Source of the DNA: Arsenicitalea aurantiaca | GTDB lineage: Bacteria; Pseudomonadota; Alphaproteobacteria; Rhizobiales; Devosiaceae | Length of the DNA: 64,000 nt | Assembly: GCF_003994485.1 (NCBI RefSeq) | Contig: NZ_RZNJ01000003.1 | Span: 434,525 to 498,524 of the forward strand | Direction: 5' to 3' | In this document: positions 44,283-54,498 of the stretch, piece by piece | Layout: each line of letters opens with the position of its first letter | How positions within the stretch are numbered: the stretch's first letter is position 1 | Notes under the pieces: generated by a model | Seen by the model: only the letters and a program-made list of their open reading frames with translations | The model's database searches: none | Told to the model about the DNA's origin: nothing | Made by a program: the position numbers and the translations under genes

Positions 44283-47099
44283 TCAGTCATCGAGTATGGC
44301 GCGCAACTTGCGCGCAAGGTCACCGCGGCGGAAGGGCTTGCTCAGGAGGTTCACCCCGCGGTCGAGCCGCCCATGGTGCACGATGGCGTTTTCGGTGTAG
44401 CCCGACATGAAGAGCACCTTGAGCCCGGGCTGGCGGGCAAGGGCGATGTCGGCCACCTGGCGACCGTTCATCGGCCCCGCGAGCACCACATCGGCGAGCA
44501 GCAGGTCGTACCCGCCTTCCTCAAGGAGCCGCTCGATCGCCTTCTGCCCATCCTCGACGGCCGTCACGCGATAGCCCAGCGTCGTCAGCGTCGAAACCGT
44601 ATGGCGCCGCACCAGCTCGTCATCCTCGACCACGAGGATCCGCTCGGTGCCGCCCGTCACGCTTTCGGCGTCGTAACCGAGCTCGGCGACCGGCAGATCG
44701 TCGGTCGCGCGCGGCAGGTAGAGCCGCACGCTCGTCCCCTGTCCGATCTCGGAATAGATGGCGATGTGCCCGCGCGACTGCTTGATGAAGCCATAGATCA
44801 TCGAGAGCCCGAGCCCCGTGCCGATCCCCGCGGGCTTGGTGGTAAAGAATGGCTCGAAGGCCCGGTCGATCGTCTGGCGGCTCATGCCCGCCCCGGTATC
44901 GGTCACCGAGATCATCACATATTCGCCCGGCTCTACTTCCATGCGCTGGCTTGCGTAATCGGCGTCGAGCACGACGTTCGCGGTTTCGATCGTCAGGTGC
45001 CCGCCCCCCGCCATTGCATGCTGGGCGTTGATCGCAAGGTTGAGGATGGCGTTTTCGAGCTGGCCGGGATCGACCGTCGCCCGCCAGAGCCCTGCGCCGA
45101 GCACGAACTCCATGGCGATGGCTTCCCCGAGCGTGCGCTGGATCAGGTCCTGCAGATGGGCGACCAGCTGATTGGCGTCGACCGCGCGCGGATCGAGCGC
45201 CTGGCGGCGGGAGAAGGCGAGCAGGCGCTGCGTGAGCTCGGCGGCACGCTCGGCGGCCTTCAGGATCAGCTCTGCCGGGCTACTATCCTCCGCCGCGCCG
45301 GCAGGATTGGAGATGATCTCGTCGGCATTGCCGATGATCACGGTCAGCAGATTGTTGAAGTCATGCGCTACCCCGCCCGTCAGCTGGCCCACCGCCTCCA
45401 TGCGCTGGGCCTGGCGCAACATCGCCTCGGTCTCCTTGGCCTCCGTGATGTCCCGAAGATAGGCGGTGATCCCACGCTCGTGCGGAAAGGCGCGCACCGA
45501 AAGCCAGAGCCTGACGTCGGGAACGGCGAAATCAAAGAGCGCAGGGGTCTTCAGCACCATCGCTTCGACCAGCCGGTCGTGCAGCTCGGTATCGCGCAGG
45601 GTATGGAAGGCCTCCCACGCATTGTGCCCCACGAGGTCCGCCGCGCTGCGTCGCGCGAGCTTTTCGGCATTGTCGTTGACGTAGATGATCTGCCAGTCCG
45701 GATCGATGGCGAAGACGGCATCGGTGATGGAGGCGAAGATCGTCTCGATCTCCATGCGGGCCTCATGCTCGCTGGCACTGGCCGCTTCGGCCGCCCGCAG
45801 CGCCGCATCCCGCTCGACCGACGTCTGCAGGCGCGAAACCACAGTGCTCGCGACATCGGCAAGCTGCACGAGTGCGAACCGGTCGTCGTCGCTGAAGCGG
45901 CCTTCCGCCTTCTCGGAGATTTCGACCCGGCCGACCGGATGGCCCTGCGCATCGACGAGACGCGCGAGCATGCGCCCGTCAGGAAGCCGTCCCGCCGGAA
46001 CGTCCGCACCCTCGCCCACCACCGTTCGGGCCTGGCGCGCGCCCGTGATCGCACAGGCGCTGCGCTCGAGGCGCGCAAACACGTCCTCTAGCGTCGGGCT
46101 CTGCACGATCGAAGCGGAGGCGGTCGCAAGCTCGCGGAAGAGCTCGCTCCGCGCCAGCTGCGCGGCCTCGCGCCGCCGGACACTTCGGTCGACCCCGATG
46201 GCGAGGATCACGATGAGCGCGATCACCAGAACGCCGAGCGCCGCCTCGATCACGGCGCGCACGACCCACCCCGCAAGCCGGTCCCGCTCGGCGACGCCGA
46301 TATAGGCGATCATCGGAAAATTGGGCAGGCGCGCATAGGAGGATATGCGCATCTCGCCATCGAGAAGCGCGCGCGCGGTATAGAGCCCCTCGGGCGCCTC
46401 CTGAACGCGCCGCAGCAACTCGCCGCCGGAGATATCCTCCCCCAGATGCTGCGGCGCAAAAGGGCTGCGGAGGATCAGGATGCCATCCTCGCGCACGAGG
46501 CCGGCAGTGGCGTTGGGCCCGAGCAGCAGCTTGTCGTAATAGGCGTGCAGGTGCTGGAGCGAGAGCGACACCGCGACCACGCCGGCAAAGCTGCCATCAC
46601 TGTTCTGGAGCGCCCGCGCGATGTTGATCAGTTCCTGGCCTTCGGCAAATCCGACCCGCCCCAGCCGCGGCGATCCGACAACGACGCCGAGGTCCGGATC
46701 CTCACGCAGCGTCGTGAACTCCATGGTGTCGGAAAGGTCCGATAGCTCGGGATCGGCCGTACGGGAGGAGGCGACGAGCCGCCCTTCGGCATCGAGCATG
46801 AAATAGGCATAGGTGCCCGAGCTCGCCTCCTGCCGATCGCGCAAGATCTCGTGGCGGGCCAGAGATTGGGTGGTCCCCTCGGGCGGCGCGGCCATGAGTG
46901 GCGCCTCGAGCCCCAGAAGGGCGAGGTTGAGCGCGGTGAAGGTCTGGTCGGTGTATTCGACGAGCGCACCGCGCAGGCTTTCGGCCTGTTCGGCGGCCTC
47001 AGCCAGGATGCGCTGGCGTTCGGCGAGCAGGTTGAACGTGATACTGGCGGCGACGAAAATGGTCGCGACCAGGGTCAGAACCCAGAGCGCACGCTTCAC
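44283..47099 (-). CDS. Hybrid sensor histidine kinase with periplasmic Cache-type sensor
   Basis: A 938-residue membrane protein. Helix 1 (about 5-23) and helix 2 (about 283-306) enclose a double-Cache-like sensor of about 260 residues. A GAF-like region (about 320-425), a PAS domain (about 447-565), HisKA ([17 protein letters not shown]), HATPase (NLAINAQHAM, DTGAGM, GTGLGLS) and a C-terminal receiver (VVEDDELVRR; phosphoacceptor Asp in LLLADVVLAGPMNG) follow. The ligand is unknown. GTG start at 47099 after AAGGG. It lies upstream of the REC-EAL gene, which fits signalling to c-di-GMP turnover. Confidence 0.9.
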   Translation of the reverse strand: MKRALWVLTLVATIFVAASITFNLLAERQRILAEAAEQAESLRGALVEYTDQTFTALNLALLGLEAPLMAAPPEGTTQSLARHEILRDRQEASSGTYAYFMLDAEGRLVASSRTADPELSDLSDTMEFTTLREDPDLGVVVGSPRLGRVGFAEGQELINIARALQNSDGSFAGVVAVSLSLQHLHAYYDKLLLGPNATAGLVREDGILILRSPFAPQHLGEDISGGELLRRVQEAPEGLYTARALLDGEMRISSYARLPNFPMIAYIGVAERDRLAGWVVRAVIEAALGVLVIALIVILAIGVDRSVRRREAAQLARSELFRELATASASIVQSPTLEDVFARLERSACAITGARQARTVVGEGADVPAGRLPDGRMLARLVDAQGHPVGRVEISEKAEGRFSDDDRFALVQLADVASTVVSRLQTSVERDAALRAAEAASASEHEARMEIETIFASITDAVFAIDPDWQIIYVNDNAEKLARRSAADLVGHNAWEAFHTLRDTELHDRLVEAMVLKTPALFDFAVPDVRLWLSVRAFPHERGITAYLRDITEAKETEAMLRQAQRMEAVGQLTGGVAHDFNNLLTVIIGNADEIISNPAGAAEDSSPAELILKAAERAAELTQRLLAFSRRQALDPRAVDANQLVAHLQDLIQRTLGEAIAMEFVLGAGLWRATVDPGQLENAILNLAINAQHAMAGGGHLTIETANVVLDADYASQRMEVEPGEYVMISVTDTGAGMSRQTIDRAFEPFFTTKPAGIGTGLGLSMIYGFIKQSRGHIAIYSEIGQGTSVRLYLPRATDDLPVAELGYDAESVTGGTERILVVEDDELVRRHTVSTLTTLGYRVTAVEDGQKAIERLLEEGGYDLLLADVVLAGPMNGRQVADIALARQPGLKVLFMSGYTENAIVHHGRLDRGVNLLSKPFRRGDLARKLRAILDD

Positions 47100-47227
47100 C
47101 GGTCTACCCTTGCCCCAACGGGCCGGCTCGAAGGCCGCCCGCTCCCCCGAAACATCAGACTATTGCTGACACGCAAGAGCGGGTGGCGCAAGCGCTCAGT
47201 TGCGAAAGCCCGTCAAAATCAAGACGT

Positions 47228-49561
47228 TCAGGCCGAAGCAGCATCTCCGTCCAGCACGGCGCGCACCTTTTCGGCCAGCGCCTGTCGGCGGTAGGGCTTT
47301 TGGAGCAGATGCGCGCCCCGGGGCAGCCTGCCCTGATGGAGCAGCGCGTTTTCCGCATAGCCCGAGGAGAACAGCACCTTGAGTTCCGGCCTCAGGCGCC
47401 TCGCCTCCTCGGCGAGTTCGCGCCCGTTCATGCCGCCGGGCATGACGAGGTCGGTGAACATCAGATCGACCGGAATGGGGCTCCTGAGGAGCGCGAGCGC
47501 CACCGCCGCGTTCTGCGCCGGAATGCAGCGATAGCCGAGACTGTCGAGCTGCTTGGTGAGGTGATCGCGCACCATCGCCTCGTCCTCCACGACAAGGACC
47601 GTCTCATTGCCCATCGGCGCGCCATCCGTCCGCCGTTCGGTTGCGCCCGCGGCAACGGCCTGCGAGCGGGGCAGGTAGAGCCGGACCACGGTGCCGACCC
47701 CGAGTTCGGAATAGAGCATGATGTGGCCGCCCGACTGCTTGATGAACCCGTAGATCATCGATAGCCCGAGCCCGGTGCCTTCGCCGACCGGCTTGGTGGT
47801 GAAGAAGGGCTCGAAGGCCCGCGCCATGGTTTCGGGCGACATGCCGCAGCCGGTATCAGACACTGCGATCATCACATACTGGCCCGGCTGGACCTCGGAA
47901 TGCTGGCGCGAATAGCCCTCGTCCAGATGCATGTTGGCGGTTTCGATGGTGATCCGGCCGCTGCGCCCCATCGCATCGCGGGCATTGATGCACAGATTGA
48001 CGATCGCGCTTTCGAGCTGTCCCGGATCGACCAGCGCCGGCCAGAGCCCGGCGGCATGGACGAACTCGATCTCGAAGCTTTCGCCTATGGTGCGCCGGAG
48101 CAGCCTTTCGAGATCGCCCAGAAGCCGCGTCACGTCGGTCGAGCGCGCATCGAGCGGCTGCCTGCGGGCAAAGGCCAGCATGCGCCCGGTCAGTTCGGCG
48201 CCGCGTTCGGCCGCGCTCATCACGAGTTCGGCATGAAGGCGCGCCTCGGTATCGGCGCTCAGCGTATCGACGAGGCTCTCGGCATTGCCGAGGATCACCG
48301 TCAGCAGATTGTTGAAATCATGGGCGACCCCGCCAGTCAGCTGGCCTACCGCCTCCATCTTCTGGGCCTGGCGCAGCTGCTCCTCGCTTTCGCGCTGGGC
48401 GGACATGTCGCGGCCGTAGAAATAGACGTGCCGGCTGTCGACCCGCACCGAGGTCGTGACCGGCCGGTAACGCCCGGCAGCATCGCGGATCCGATACTCG
48501 CCCTGCCGGTCGCGCGATCCGTCCATGGCGAGGGCGAGGCAGGCCCGCGCCGCCTGTCGGTCGTCGGGATGGATGAGGGTGAAGATGTCGGCGCCGAGGA
48601 GCCCATCGACGCCATGGCCGAGCCCGTCGGTCCAGGCGGGGTTGGCATCGAGGATATGGCCGCCGAGGTCGAGCACCGCCAGCAGATCCTGTGACAGCGT
48701 CCAGATCTGCTGGCGATCGAAGATGTTGAGCTGCGCGCCCCGCGCACCGTCGCCGGTCTGGATACCACCCAGGGACAGATGACCATCGATGTCCACCGCC
48801 ACCCCGACCGCATGGGACCCGCCCAGATCGGTCACCGGCGCGATCGCCGCGGCATGCCAGTGATAGGCGCCGTCGCGATGGGCGATCCGATAGCGGACCT
48901 CCACCCGTCTGACGAATGCATCCTCGCAGGCCTGGTGCAGGATCGCCCGGTCCTCCGGATGCACCTTCTCGAAGAGCGCCGTCACGGCTTCCCCGCGGTC
49001 GACCCCGGTGATCTCATAGGCGCGGTCGCTCACAAAGAGCGCACCTGCGCCGCCCTGCATCCAGATGATCGCGGGAAGGGTATCGGCGAGCGTGCAGAGG
49101 GCGTTGCGATCGGGGAGGAGTTCGAGCCCCGTGCTCTCGATGATGGCGGCCGCCTCGTCGGCGAGCGCGATCATGGTCTCGCGCAGCGCCTCGCCGAGCC
49201 TCATCCCGGAGGTGGCGCGCCCGGACACTGCAACGAGCCCGAGACGCTCCCCGGACCTGCCGATGATCGGGGCAGCCGCGCGCACGGTCGCGCCGAAATC
49301 CTGCTGGCTTACCCTGTCGACCGCGCCGAGCGCCATCTCCAGGAACTCTGCCTCATTCTCATTTGCCCCCTCGGCGCGATCCACGCGCAAGAGGCCATCC
49401 GGACCATCGAGCAGCACGACGCAGCTCTCGGCGCGGCAAAGACGCTCTGCAAGTCGGGTGAGACTCGCGAAGTATTGCGGAAGCAGTGACGAGGTCGCAA
49501 GGCCGCCGATCGCGTTTCGGGTAGCCGATCCTTTGGGGTAGGCGCTCAGGGCCTCATTCAC
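47228..49561 (-). CDS. Cytoplasmic hybrid histidine kinase (GAF-PAS-PAS)
   Basis: A 777-residue protein without transmembrane helices. A GAF-like domain (about 30-140) and two PAS domains (about 150-265 and 285-395) precede HisKA ([17 protein letters not shown]), HATPase ([23 protein letters not shown]) and a C-terminal receiver ([10 protein letters not shown]; Asp in [14 protein letters not shown]). The kinase-receiver half closely resembles that of the downstream hybrid kinase, so the two may share ancestry there while sensing different signals. GTG start at 49561 with a weak ribosome site, so the start is uncertain. Confidence 0.88.
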   Translation of the reverse strand: MNEALSAYPKGSATRNAIGGLATSSLLPQYFASLTRLAERLCRAESCVVLLDGPDGLLRVDRAEGANENEAEFLEMALGAVDRVSQQDFGATVRAAAPIIGRSGERLGLVAVSGRATSGMRLGEALRETMIALADEAAAIIESTGLELLPDRNALCTLADTLPAIIWMQGGAGALFVSDRAYEITGVDRGEAVTALFEKVHPEDRAILHQACEDAFVRRVEVRYRIAHRDGAYHWHAAAIAPVTDLGGSHAVGVAVDIDGHLSLGGIQTGDGARGAQLNIFDRQQIWTLSQDLLAVLDLGGHILDANPAWTDGLGHGVDGLLGADIFTLIHPDDRQAARACLALAMDGSRDRQGEYRIRDAAGRYRPVTTSVRVDSRHVYFYGRDMSAQRESEEQLRQAQKMEAVGQLTGGVAHDFNNLLTVILGNAESLVDTLSADTEARLHAELVMSAAERGAELTGRMLAFARRQPLDARSTDVTRLLGDLERLLRRTIGESFEIEFVHAAGLWPALVDPGQLESAIVNLCINARDAMGRSGRITIETANMHLDEGYSRQHSEVQPGQYVMIAVSDTGCGMSPETMARAFEPFFTTKPVGEGTGLGLSMIYGFIKQSGGHIMLYSELGVGTVVRLYLPRSQAVAAGATERRTDGAPMGNETVLVVEDEAMVRDHLTKQLDSLGYRCIPAQNAAVALALLRSPIPVDLMFTDLVMPGGMNGRELAEEARRLRPELKVLFSSGYAENALLHQGRLPRGAHLLQKPYRRQALAEKVRAVLDGDAASA

Positions 49562-49670
49562 GTCGTGCTCGTTGTTCTGCGACGCAAGAGTACGCCTCTA
49601 AAACTAGCATACCACGGCCGAACCGCATTTTTGAGCGAAATAACGTGGGACGCTCCACTTTCCACGCCAA

Positions 49671-51350
49671 CTAATCGTCGGCGCGGATGAGGTCCGCGGC
49701 CTTTTCGGCGATGCAATAAGTCGCCGCCATTGTGTTGGCCGAGAGGATCGTGGGCATCACCGATGCATCGACCACTCGGAGCCCGTCCATGCCATGCACC
49801 CGCAGGCTCGCCGGATCGACCACCGCAATCTCGTCCACCCCCATCCGGCAGGTTCCCACCGGATGATAGAGCGTGCCGCAGGCCTGGCGCACATAGGCCT
49901 CGAGCGCGCCATCGCTCTCGGCGTCGGGCCCCGGGGTCACCTCATGATCGAGATGGGGCGCGAAGGCGGGTTGGGAGACGAGGTCGCGCACGATCTTCAT
50001 GCCCTCGACGAGCGGCGTCATCCGGCTCTCGCCCCGGAAGAAATTGTAGAGGATCGAGGGCTGCTCGCGCGCATCGGCGCTCTTGAGCTCGACCCGGCCG
50101 ATGCTGCCGGGGCGCAACTGGCAGACATGGAACAGGAAGCCGTGGCCGAAAAGCGAGCCAGCGTTCTGCGCATTGCCCACCGAAGTGCAGAAAAAGAGCT
50201 GGATGTCCGGGCGCTCCTCCCCCGGCACCGTCGAAACAAACGCGCCACCCTCCCCGGTCGTCGAAGCGAAAAGCCCCCTCTTTCGCAGCAGCCAATTGCC
50301 GACATGGCCGATATTGGCCGGTAGCGCGCCCCAGGAAATGCCATAGGGCACCCGGCTCCTCGCCTTGAATTCCATGGTGACGTCGATGTGGTCCTGCAGG
50401 TTCTGCCCCACGCCGGGCAGATCGTGAACCGGGGTAATGCCGTGGCGCTGCAGATGGCTCGCCTCCCCGATGCCTGAAAGCATGAGCAGTTGCGGGGAGA
50501 CGAAGCTCCCCGCCGCAAGGATCACCTCGCGCGCCCGGAGCGTCGCCGGCCCGTCGGGTCCCTCGAGCGCGATACCCGTTACCCGCCGGCCTTCGGTCAT
50601 AAGGCGCGTCACGCGCCTTTGCGGCAGCACGGCGAGATTGGGCCGATTGCGCACCGGATCGAGATAGGCCGCCTCCGCGCTCTGGCGCTCCCCGTCCTTC
50701 TGGGTGAAGGTATAATAACCAAAGCCGGCCTGTTCGGGCCCGTTGAAGTCCGCATTGTAGCGATAGCCCGCCTCCGACGCCGCCTTGAGGAACACCTCGC
50801 ACATCGGGTTGACCGTGCGCAGCTGCGCGATCGAGACCGGCCCGTTCGTGCCGTGATAGGCGGGGTCGATCTGAGCGCGCAGCGGGCGTCCGCCGAGCGT
50901 CATCGGCGTGCCCTGCTCGGGCCGGGCGAGCAGATCGAAGGTCTCGAGCTTTCTGAAATAGGGCAGCAGGTCGTCGAACCCCCAGCCGACATTGCCCAGC
51001 GCGCGCCAGTGATCGTAATCCTCGCGCTGGCCGCGAATGTAGATCATGCCGTTGACGGTCGTGCTGCCGCCCATCCCCTTGCCGCGCGGCAGTGCGATGC
51101 GCCGCCCCTGCAGCCCGGGTTCGGGCTCGCTCTCGAACCAGTTCATGAAGCGCCCGCCGCCCAGGAAGGCCAGCTCCTTCATCATGAACGCGACCATCCC
51201 CAGCGGCATGGCGACGATCGGGCGGCGCGCATTGCGGTCCTCGCCCATTTCGACAAGCGCCACGCGCCGTCCGGGATCGGCGCTCAGGCGGTTGGCGAGC
51301 ACACATCCGGCCGCGCCGCCGCCCACGATGATGGTGTCAAAATCGCTCAT
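49671..51350 (-). CDS. GMC-family FAD oxidoreductase (choline dehydrogenase-like)
   Basis: A 559-residue flavoenzyme oxidising an alcohol or sugar hydroxyl. The FAD-binding GGGAAGCVLANRLS, GMC signature 1 (GKGMGGSTTVNGMIYIRG), signature 2 (GSFVSPQLLMLSGIG) and the C-terminal catalytic region (YHPVGTCRMG, then ANTMA) are complete. It has no signal peptide. Annotation as choline dehydrogenase would be by default; next to a LacI regulator and sugar genes, a sugar or polyol is as likely. An inverted repeat shared with the ABC operon lies 27 bases upstream of its ATG. Confidence 0.88.
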   Translation of the reverse strand: MSDFDTIIVGGGAAGCVLANRLSADPGRRVALVEMGEDRNARRPIVAMPLGMVAFMMKELAFLGGGRFMNWFESEPEPGLQGRRIALPRGKGMGGSTTVNGMIYIRGQREDYDHWRALGNVGWGFDDLLPYFRKLETFDLLARPEQGTPMTLGGRPLRAQIDPAYHGTNGPVSIAQLRTVNPMCEVFLKAASEAGYRYNADFNGPEQAGFGYYTFTQKDGERQSAEAAYLDPVRNRPNLAVLPQRRVTRLMTEGRRVTGIALEGPDGPATLRAREVILAAGSFVSPQLLMLSGIGEASHLQRHGITPVHDLPGVGQNLQDHIDVTMEFKARSRVPYGISWGALPANIGHVGNWLLRKRGLFASTTGEGGAFVSTVPGEERPDIQLFFCTSVGNAQNAGSLFGHGFLFHVCQLRPGSIGRVELKSADAREQPSILYNFFRGESRMTPLVEGMKIVRDLVSQPAFAPHLDHEVTPGPDAESDGALEAYVRQACGTLYHPVGTCRMGVDEIAVVDPASLRVHGMDGLRVVDASVMPTILSANTMAATYCIAEKAADLIRADD

Positions 51351-51376
51351 GCCCGGACCACGCCTTGTTTTGTTCG

Positions 51377-51396
51377 CGTAAAGAAAGAAGTTTGCG
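51377..51396. promoter_or_regulatory. Inverted repeat CGTAAA-N8-TTTGCG, candidate LacI-family operator (site A)
   Basis: It lies in the divergent gap between the GMC oxidoreductase and the LacI gene. Read on the minus strand, GCGCAAA-N8-TTTACGC matches site B upstream of the ABC operon (55770-55789) with identical half-sites and spacing. A TTGACA (51414-51419) lies 17 bases away toward lacI. A second small palindrome, TTTGCG-CC-CGCAAA, overlaps the right half (51391-51404). Confidence 0.6.
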
Positions 51397-51499
51397 CCCG
51401 CAAAAAAGAGGATTTGACAGCCGCACGCTCCGGTGCGAGCACTCTGCTGTTACAGCACGCGCGCGAACGGCGCCGGCTGCCGGGGAGGACTGAAGCCCT

Positions 51500-52543
51500 A
51501 TGGCCGACAAGACCATCCGCACGATGGAAGAATTCGCGGCGGCCGTCGGGCTGTCGCGCCCGACCGTCTCGAAATATTTTCAGGATCCGGCCTCGGTGCG
51601 CCCGCGAAGCCGCGAACGCATCGAAGCGGCGCTGAGCGCCACGGGCTTCCGCCCCAATATCTATGCGGTCAATCTCAACCGGCGCCGCGCCAAGATCATC
51701 GGGCTCATCTTTCCCACCTCGCTCGACCCCTTCTACATGGGCCTGCGCCGGCGCATCGAGACCGAGGCGACTGCGGCGGGCTACCTCACCTTCGTGTTCA
51801 GCTCGGATGGACAGGCCGATCTCGAGGCCGATGCACTCACGACGCTGAGCGGGCTCAATGCGGCGGGCGTCATCATGGCGCCCGTCGGCGGGGACGAGCG
51901 GCACAGGCGGCGGCTGAAGACGCTCGCCCGCACCATCCCGATCGTCTTCATCGACGCGCCCTTCGACGAGGAGGAGGCGTTCGTGGGCACCGACAACGCC
52001 CAGTCCATGGCGCTGATCACCGACTATCTGACGCGGCTCGGGGACCGGCCCTGCTATTTCGACATGCCTTGGGTCAATTCCAACGCAGAGGCGCGCCGCA
52101 GCGCCTATGTCGCCACCATGGAGCGGCGCGGGCTCACACCTGAATTCGTCCCCGTCACGCGCACCGCGACCTGGGATTTCGAGCGCTATGCATTCGATGA
52201 GACCAACCGGGTTCTCGATGGCGCGGGCTTTCCCACCTCCATCGTCGTGTGCGGCAACGACCGGGTGGCGTTCGGCGTCATCGCGGCCCTCTCCCAGCGC
52301 GGCATCCGCGTCGGCATGGGGCCCGATTGCGACATGCGGGTGGCCGGTCACGACGACCAGCCGCTGAGCGAATACATCTGCCCCCCGCTGACGACGGTGT
52401 TGCAGAATACCGCGGAGATGGGCCGGCTCGCGATCCACCTTCTGCTCTCCCGGCTCGACACGTCCCGCACCTTCGATGCCCCGCGCAGCGCGCAGGACCA
52501 TATCCTCGTCAAGGGCGAGCTCGTCCTGCGCGGCTCGGCCTGA
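51500..52543 (+). CDS. LacI-family transcriptional regulator
   Basis: A 347-residue regulator. The N-terminal helix-turn-helix is slightly unusual (EEFAAAVGLSRPTVSKYF), followed by the hinge (PNIYAVNLNRRR). A periplasmic-binding-protein-like effector domain (about 62-345) is typical for sugar sensing (MRVAGHDDQPLSEYICPPLTTV). It probably controls the GMC oxidoreductase and the convergent ABC transporter through the paired inverted repeats. A GGAGG lies upstream of the ATG. Confidence 0.92.
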   Translation: MADKTIRTMEEFAAAVGLSRPTVSKYFQDPASVRPRSRERIEAALSATGFRPNIYAVNLNRRRAKIIGLIFPTSLDPFYMGLRRRIETEATAAGYLTFVFSSDGQADLEADALTTLSGLNAAGVIMAPVGGDERHRRRLKTLARTIPIVFIDAPFDEEEAFVGTDNAQSMALITDYLTRLGDRPCYFDMPWVNSNAEARRSAYVATMERRGLTPEFVPVTRTATWDFERYAFDETNRVLDGAGFPTSIVVCGNDRVAFGVIAALSQRGIRVGMGPDCDMRVAGHDDQPLSEYICPPLTTVLQNTAEMGRLAIHLLLSRLDTSRTFDAPRSAQDHILVKGELVLRGSA

Positions 52544-52546
52544 GGC

Positions 52547-52562
52547 GGGGGGTCAGCCCCCC
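52547..52562. terminator. GC hairpin between lacI-type gene and ABC operon
   Basis: GGGGGG (52547-52552) pairs with CCCCCC (52557-52562) around TCAG, between two convergent stops. It overlaps the ATPase stop and lacks a T-run, so any termination is weak. Confidence 0.35.
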
Positions 52563-53311
52563 ACCATCAGCTTGACCACTTCGTCATGGGTGGTCTCGGA
52601 AATCTTGCGCTCGCCCGCCTGCACGCCGCGCCGCAGCACGACGATCCGGTCCGAGACCGCGAAGATGTCCTGCAGATTGTGCGAGATGAAGATCACCCCG
52701 CGCCCCTGGGCCTTGAGCTGCTTGATCAGCGAGATCACCTTGCGCTGCTCGGGCACGCCGAGGGCCGCGGTCGGCTCGTCCATGATCAGGATCTGGGCGT
52801 CCCAGTAGACGGCCCGCCCGATGGCGACCGCCTGACGCTGCCCGCCGGAAAAATTGCTCACCGGCGCGTCCATGCGGTTCACGTGAAAGTCGAGCAGCGC
52901 CATGGTTTCGCGCGCGGCATCGGCCATCTTCTTGCGGTCGAGCATGGGCAGGATGCCGAGAAAGCGCTTCATCGGCTCGCGCCCCAGGAAAATGTTCGCG
53001 CCGATCGAAAGATTGTCGGCGAGCGCGAGGTCCTGGTAGATCGTCTCGATGCCCTTGTCGCGCGCCTCCTGCGGCGTGGCGAAGCTGACCTGCTGGCCGC
53101 GGAGGAAGATCTCCCCGCCGCTCGGCTGATAGACCCCCGAGATCGCCTTGATCAGCGTCGTCTTGCCCGCGCCATTGTCGCCGGCGAGCGCCACCACCTC
53201 TCCGGGGCGCACGACCATGGACATGTCCCTGAGCGCCTGTACCGCACCGAAATTCTTGGAGAGATTGCGGACCTCGAGCAGTGGGGCTCCGTTCTGGGGC
53301 GCGCTATTCAT
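52553..53311 (-). CDS. Sugar ABC transporter ATP-binding protein (FrcA type, single domain)
   Basis: A 252-residue ATPase. Walker A is AGDNGAGKTTL, the signature is FSGGQRQAVAIGRAV and Walker B is LIMDEPTAALG. It has one nucleotide-binding domain rather than the fused two of RbsA, as in the rhizobial fructose transporter FrcA. Its start overlaps the permease gene by 8 bases. It would energise uptake of the sugar handled by this locus. Confidence 0.9.
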   Translation of the reverse strand: MNSAPQNGAPLLEVRNLSKNFGAVQALRDMSMVVRPGEVVALAGDNGAGKTTLIKAISGVYQPSGGEIFLRGQQVSFATPQEARDKGIETIYQDLALADNLSIGANIFLGREPMKRFLGILPMLDRKKMADAARETMALLDFHVNRMDAPVSNFSGGQRQAVAIGRAVYWDAQILIMDEPTAALGVPEQRKVISLIKQLKAQGRGVIFISHNLQDIFAVSDRIVVLRRGVQAGERKISETTHDEVVKLMVGG

Positions 53312-54392
53312 CCTGGCGTCCTCCGGTGAAGCGGCGCTGGGCCTGGTCGATCAGCACCGAGATGATGATGACGACGCCGACGCCGATGAACTGCCAGAAC
53401 GGCTCCACATTGACGAAGACGAGGCCGTACTGGATGACCGCGATGACGAAAGCGCCCGCGACCGTGCCGAAAATCGTGCCCGATCCGCCAAAGAGGCTCG
53501 CCCCGCCGATCACCACCGCCGCCACGCTGTCGAGCAGCAGCGGTTCGCCCGCCTGTGCCGCGCCGGCGCTGAACCGGGCGGCATAGAGCGCGCCCGCGAG
53601 CCCCGCGCACATGGCGCTGAGGATATAGAGGCGCAGCAGATGGCTCTTGATGTTGATGCCGGCGCGTCGTGCCGCCTGCGGATTGGCGCCGATGGCATAA
53701 TTGTGCTGGCCGAACTTGGTCTGGCTCAGGAGGTAATGCATCACGAGCACGAAGAGCGCGGTGATGATCACGATATAGGGCACGTTGAAGAACCGGCCAT
53801 TGCCGAGCGCCGCAAAGTCCGCGTTGCGCACCGGCACGGTCGTGCCCCCTGCAAGCAGGAACGCGACGCCGCGCGCCACGCCGAACATGCCGAGCGTGCC
53901 GATGAAGGGCGGCACCCTCAGCCTCGAGACGAGAAGCCCGTTGATCGTGCCGGGAATGCCGGCAACGAGGATCGCCGCGCAGATGCCCACGACGACCGCC
54001 ATGCTAGGGGACATGGACTGGCCGGCAATGTTGGTCACATGGGCCGCAACGACTGCGGCGAGCCCCATGATGAAGCCCAGCGACAGATCGATGCCGCCCG
54101 AGATGATGACGAAGGTCTGGCCCGTCGCGAGCAGCAGCGGGGCGACCGCGAAGATGGCGATCGACTGCAGATTGAACGGGTTGAGGATGAAGGTCGCGTT
54201 GAACCCGATCCGCGCCCAGAGCTCGAAGCCGATGACGAGAGCCCCAAGGAACAGCCAGGCGCGCATGTCCGCGATGAAGGAAATCCAGGTGCGGGCCGCA
54301 TCGGCATGGTCGGCCGGGGGCGCGACATGGGTGTCCGGCTCGGCGGCGTGCGGGGTCGCACGCTCCTCGCCTGTGGGTGGGGAAGTGGTCAT
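53304..54392 (-). CDS. Sugar ABC transporter permease (RbsC/FrcC type)
   Basis: A 362-residue membrane protein with about nine or ten helices. The RbsC-type landmark ISGGIDLSLGFIMGLAAVVAA and the later GANPQAARRAGINI coupling segment are clear, with ASLFGGSGTIFGTVAGAF near the end. An N-terminal tail of about 35 polar residues precedes helix 1. It is between the binding protein and the ATPase. Confidence 0.9.
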   Translation of the reverse strand: MTTSPPTGEERATPHAAEPDTHVAPPADHADAARTWISFIADMRAWLFLGALVIGFELWARIGFNATFILNPFNLQSIAIFAVAPLLLATGQTFVIISGGIDLSLGFIMGLAAVVAAHVTNIAGQSMSPSMAVVVGICAAILVAGIPGTINGLLVSRLRVPPFIGTLGMFGVARGVAFLLAGGTTVPVRNADFAALGNGRFFNVPYIVIITALFVLVMHYLLSQTKFGQHNYAIGANPQAARRAGINIKSHLLRLYILSAMCAGLAGALYAARFSAGAAQAGEPLLLDSVAAVVIGGASLFGGSGTIFGTVAGAFVIAVIQYGLVFVNVEPFWQFIGVGVVIIISVLIDQAQRRFTGGRQDE

Positions 54393-54460
54393 GGCAGGCT
54401 CGCTCCAGCGGCGCTGCGCCTAGGGGCGCGCGTCCGGACGGTTACGGGGGCGGCGGCAGA

Positions 54461-54488
54461 CGCCCTTCCCGGCTGGCCGGGAAGGGCG
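54461..54488 (-). other. Intercistronic hairpin between sugar-binding protein and permease
   Basis: A perfect 12-bp stem, CGCCCTTCCCGG (54461-54472) with CCGGGAAGGGCG (54477-54488), has loop CTGG and lies just after the binding-protein stop on the minus strand. There is no T-run. It probably gives the binding-protein message extra stability. Confidence 0.65.
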
Positions 54489-54498
54489 AGGCTTGCGA

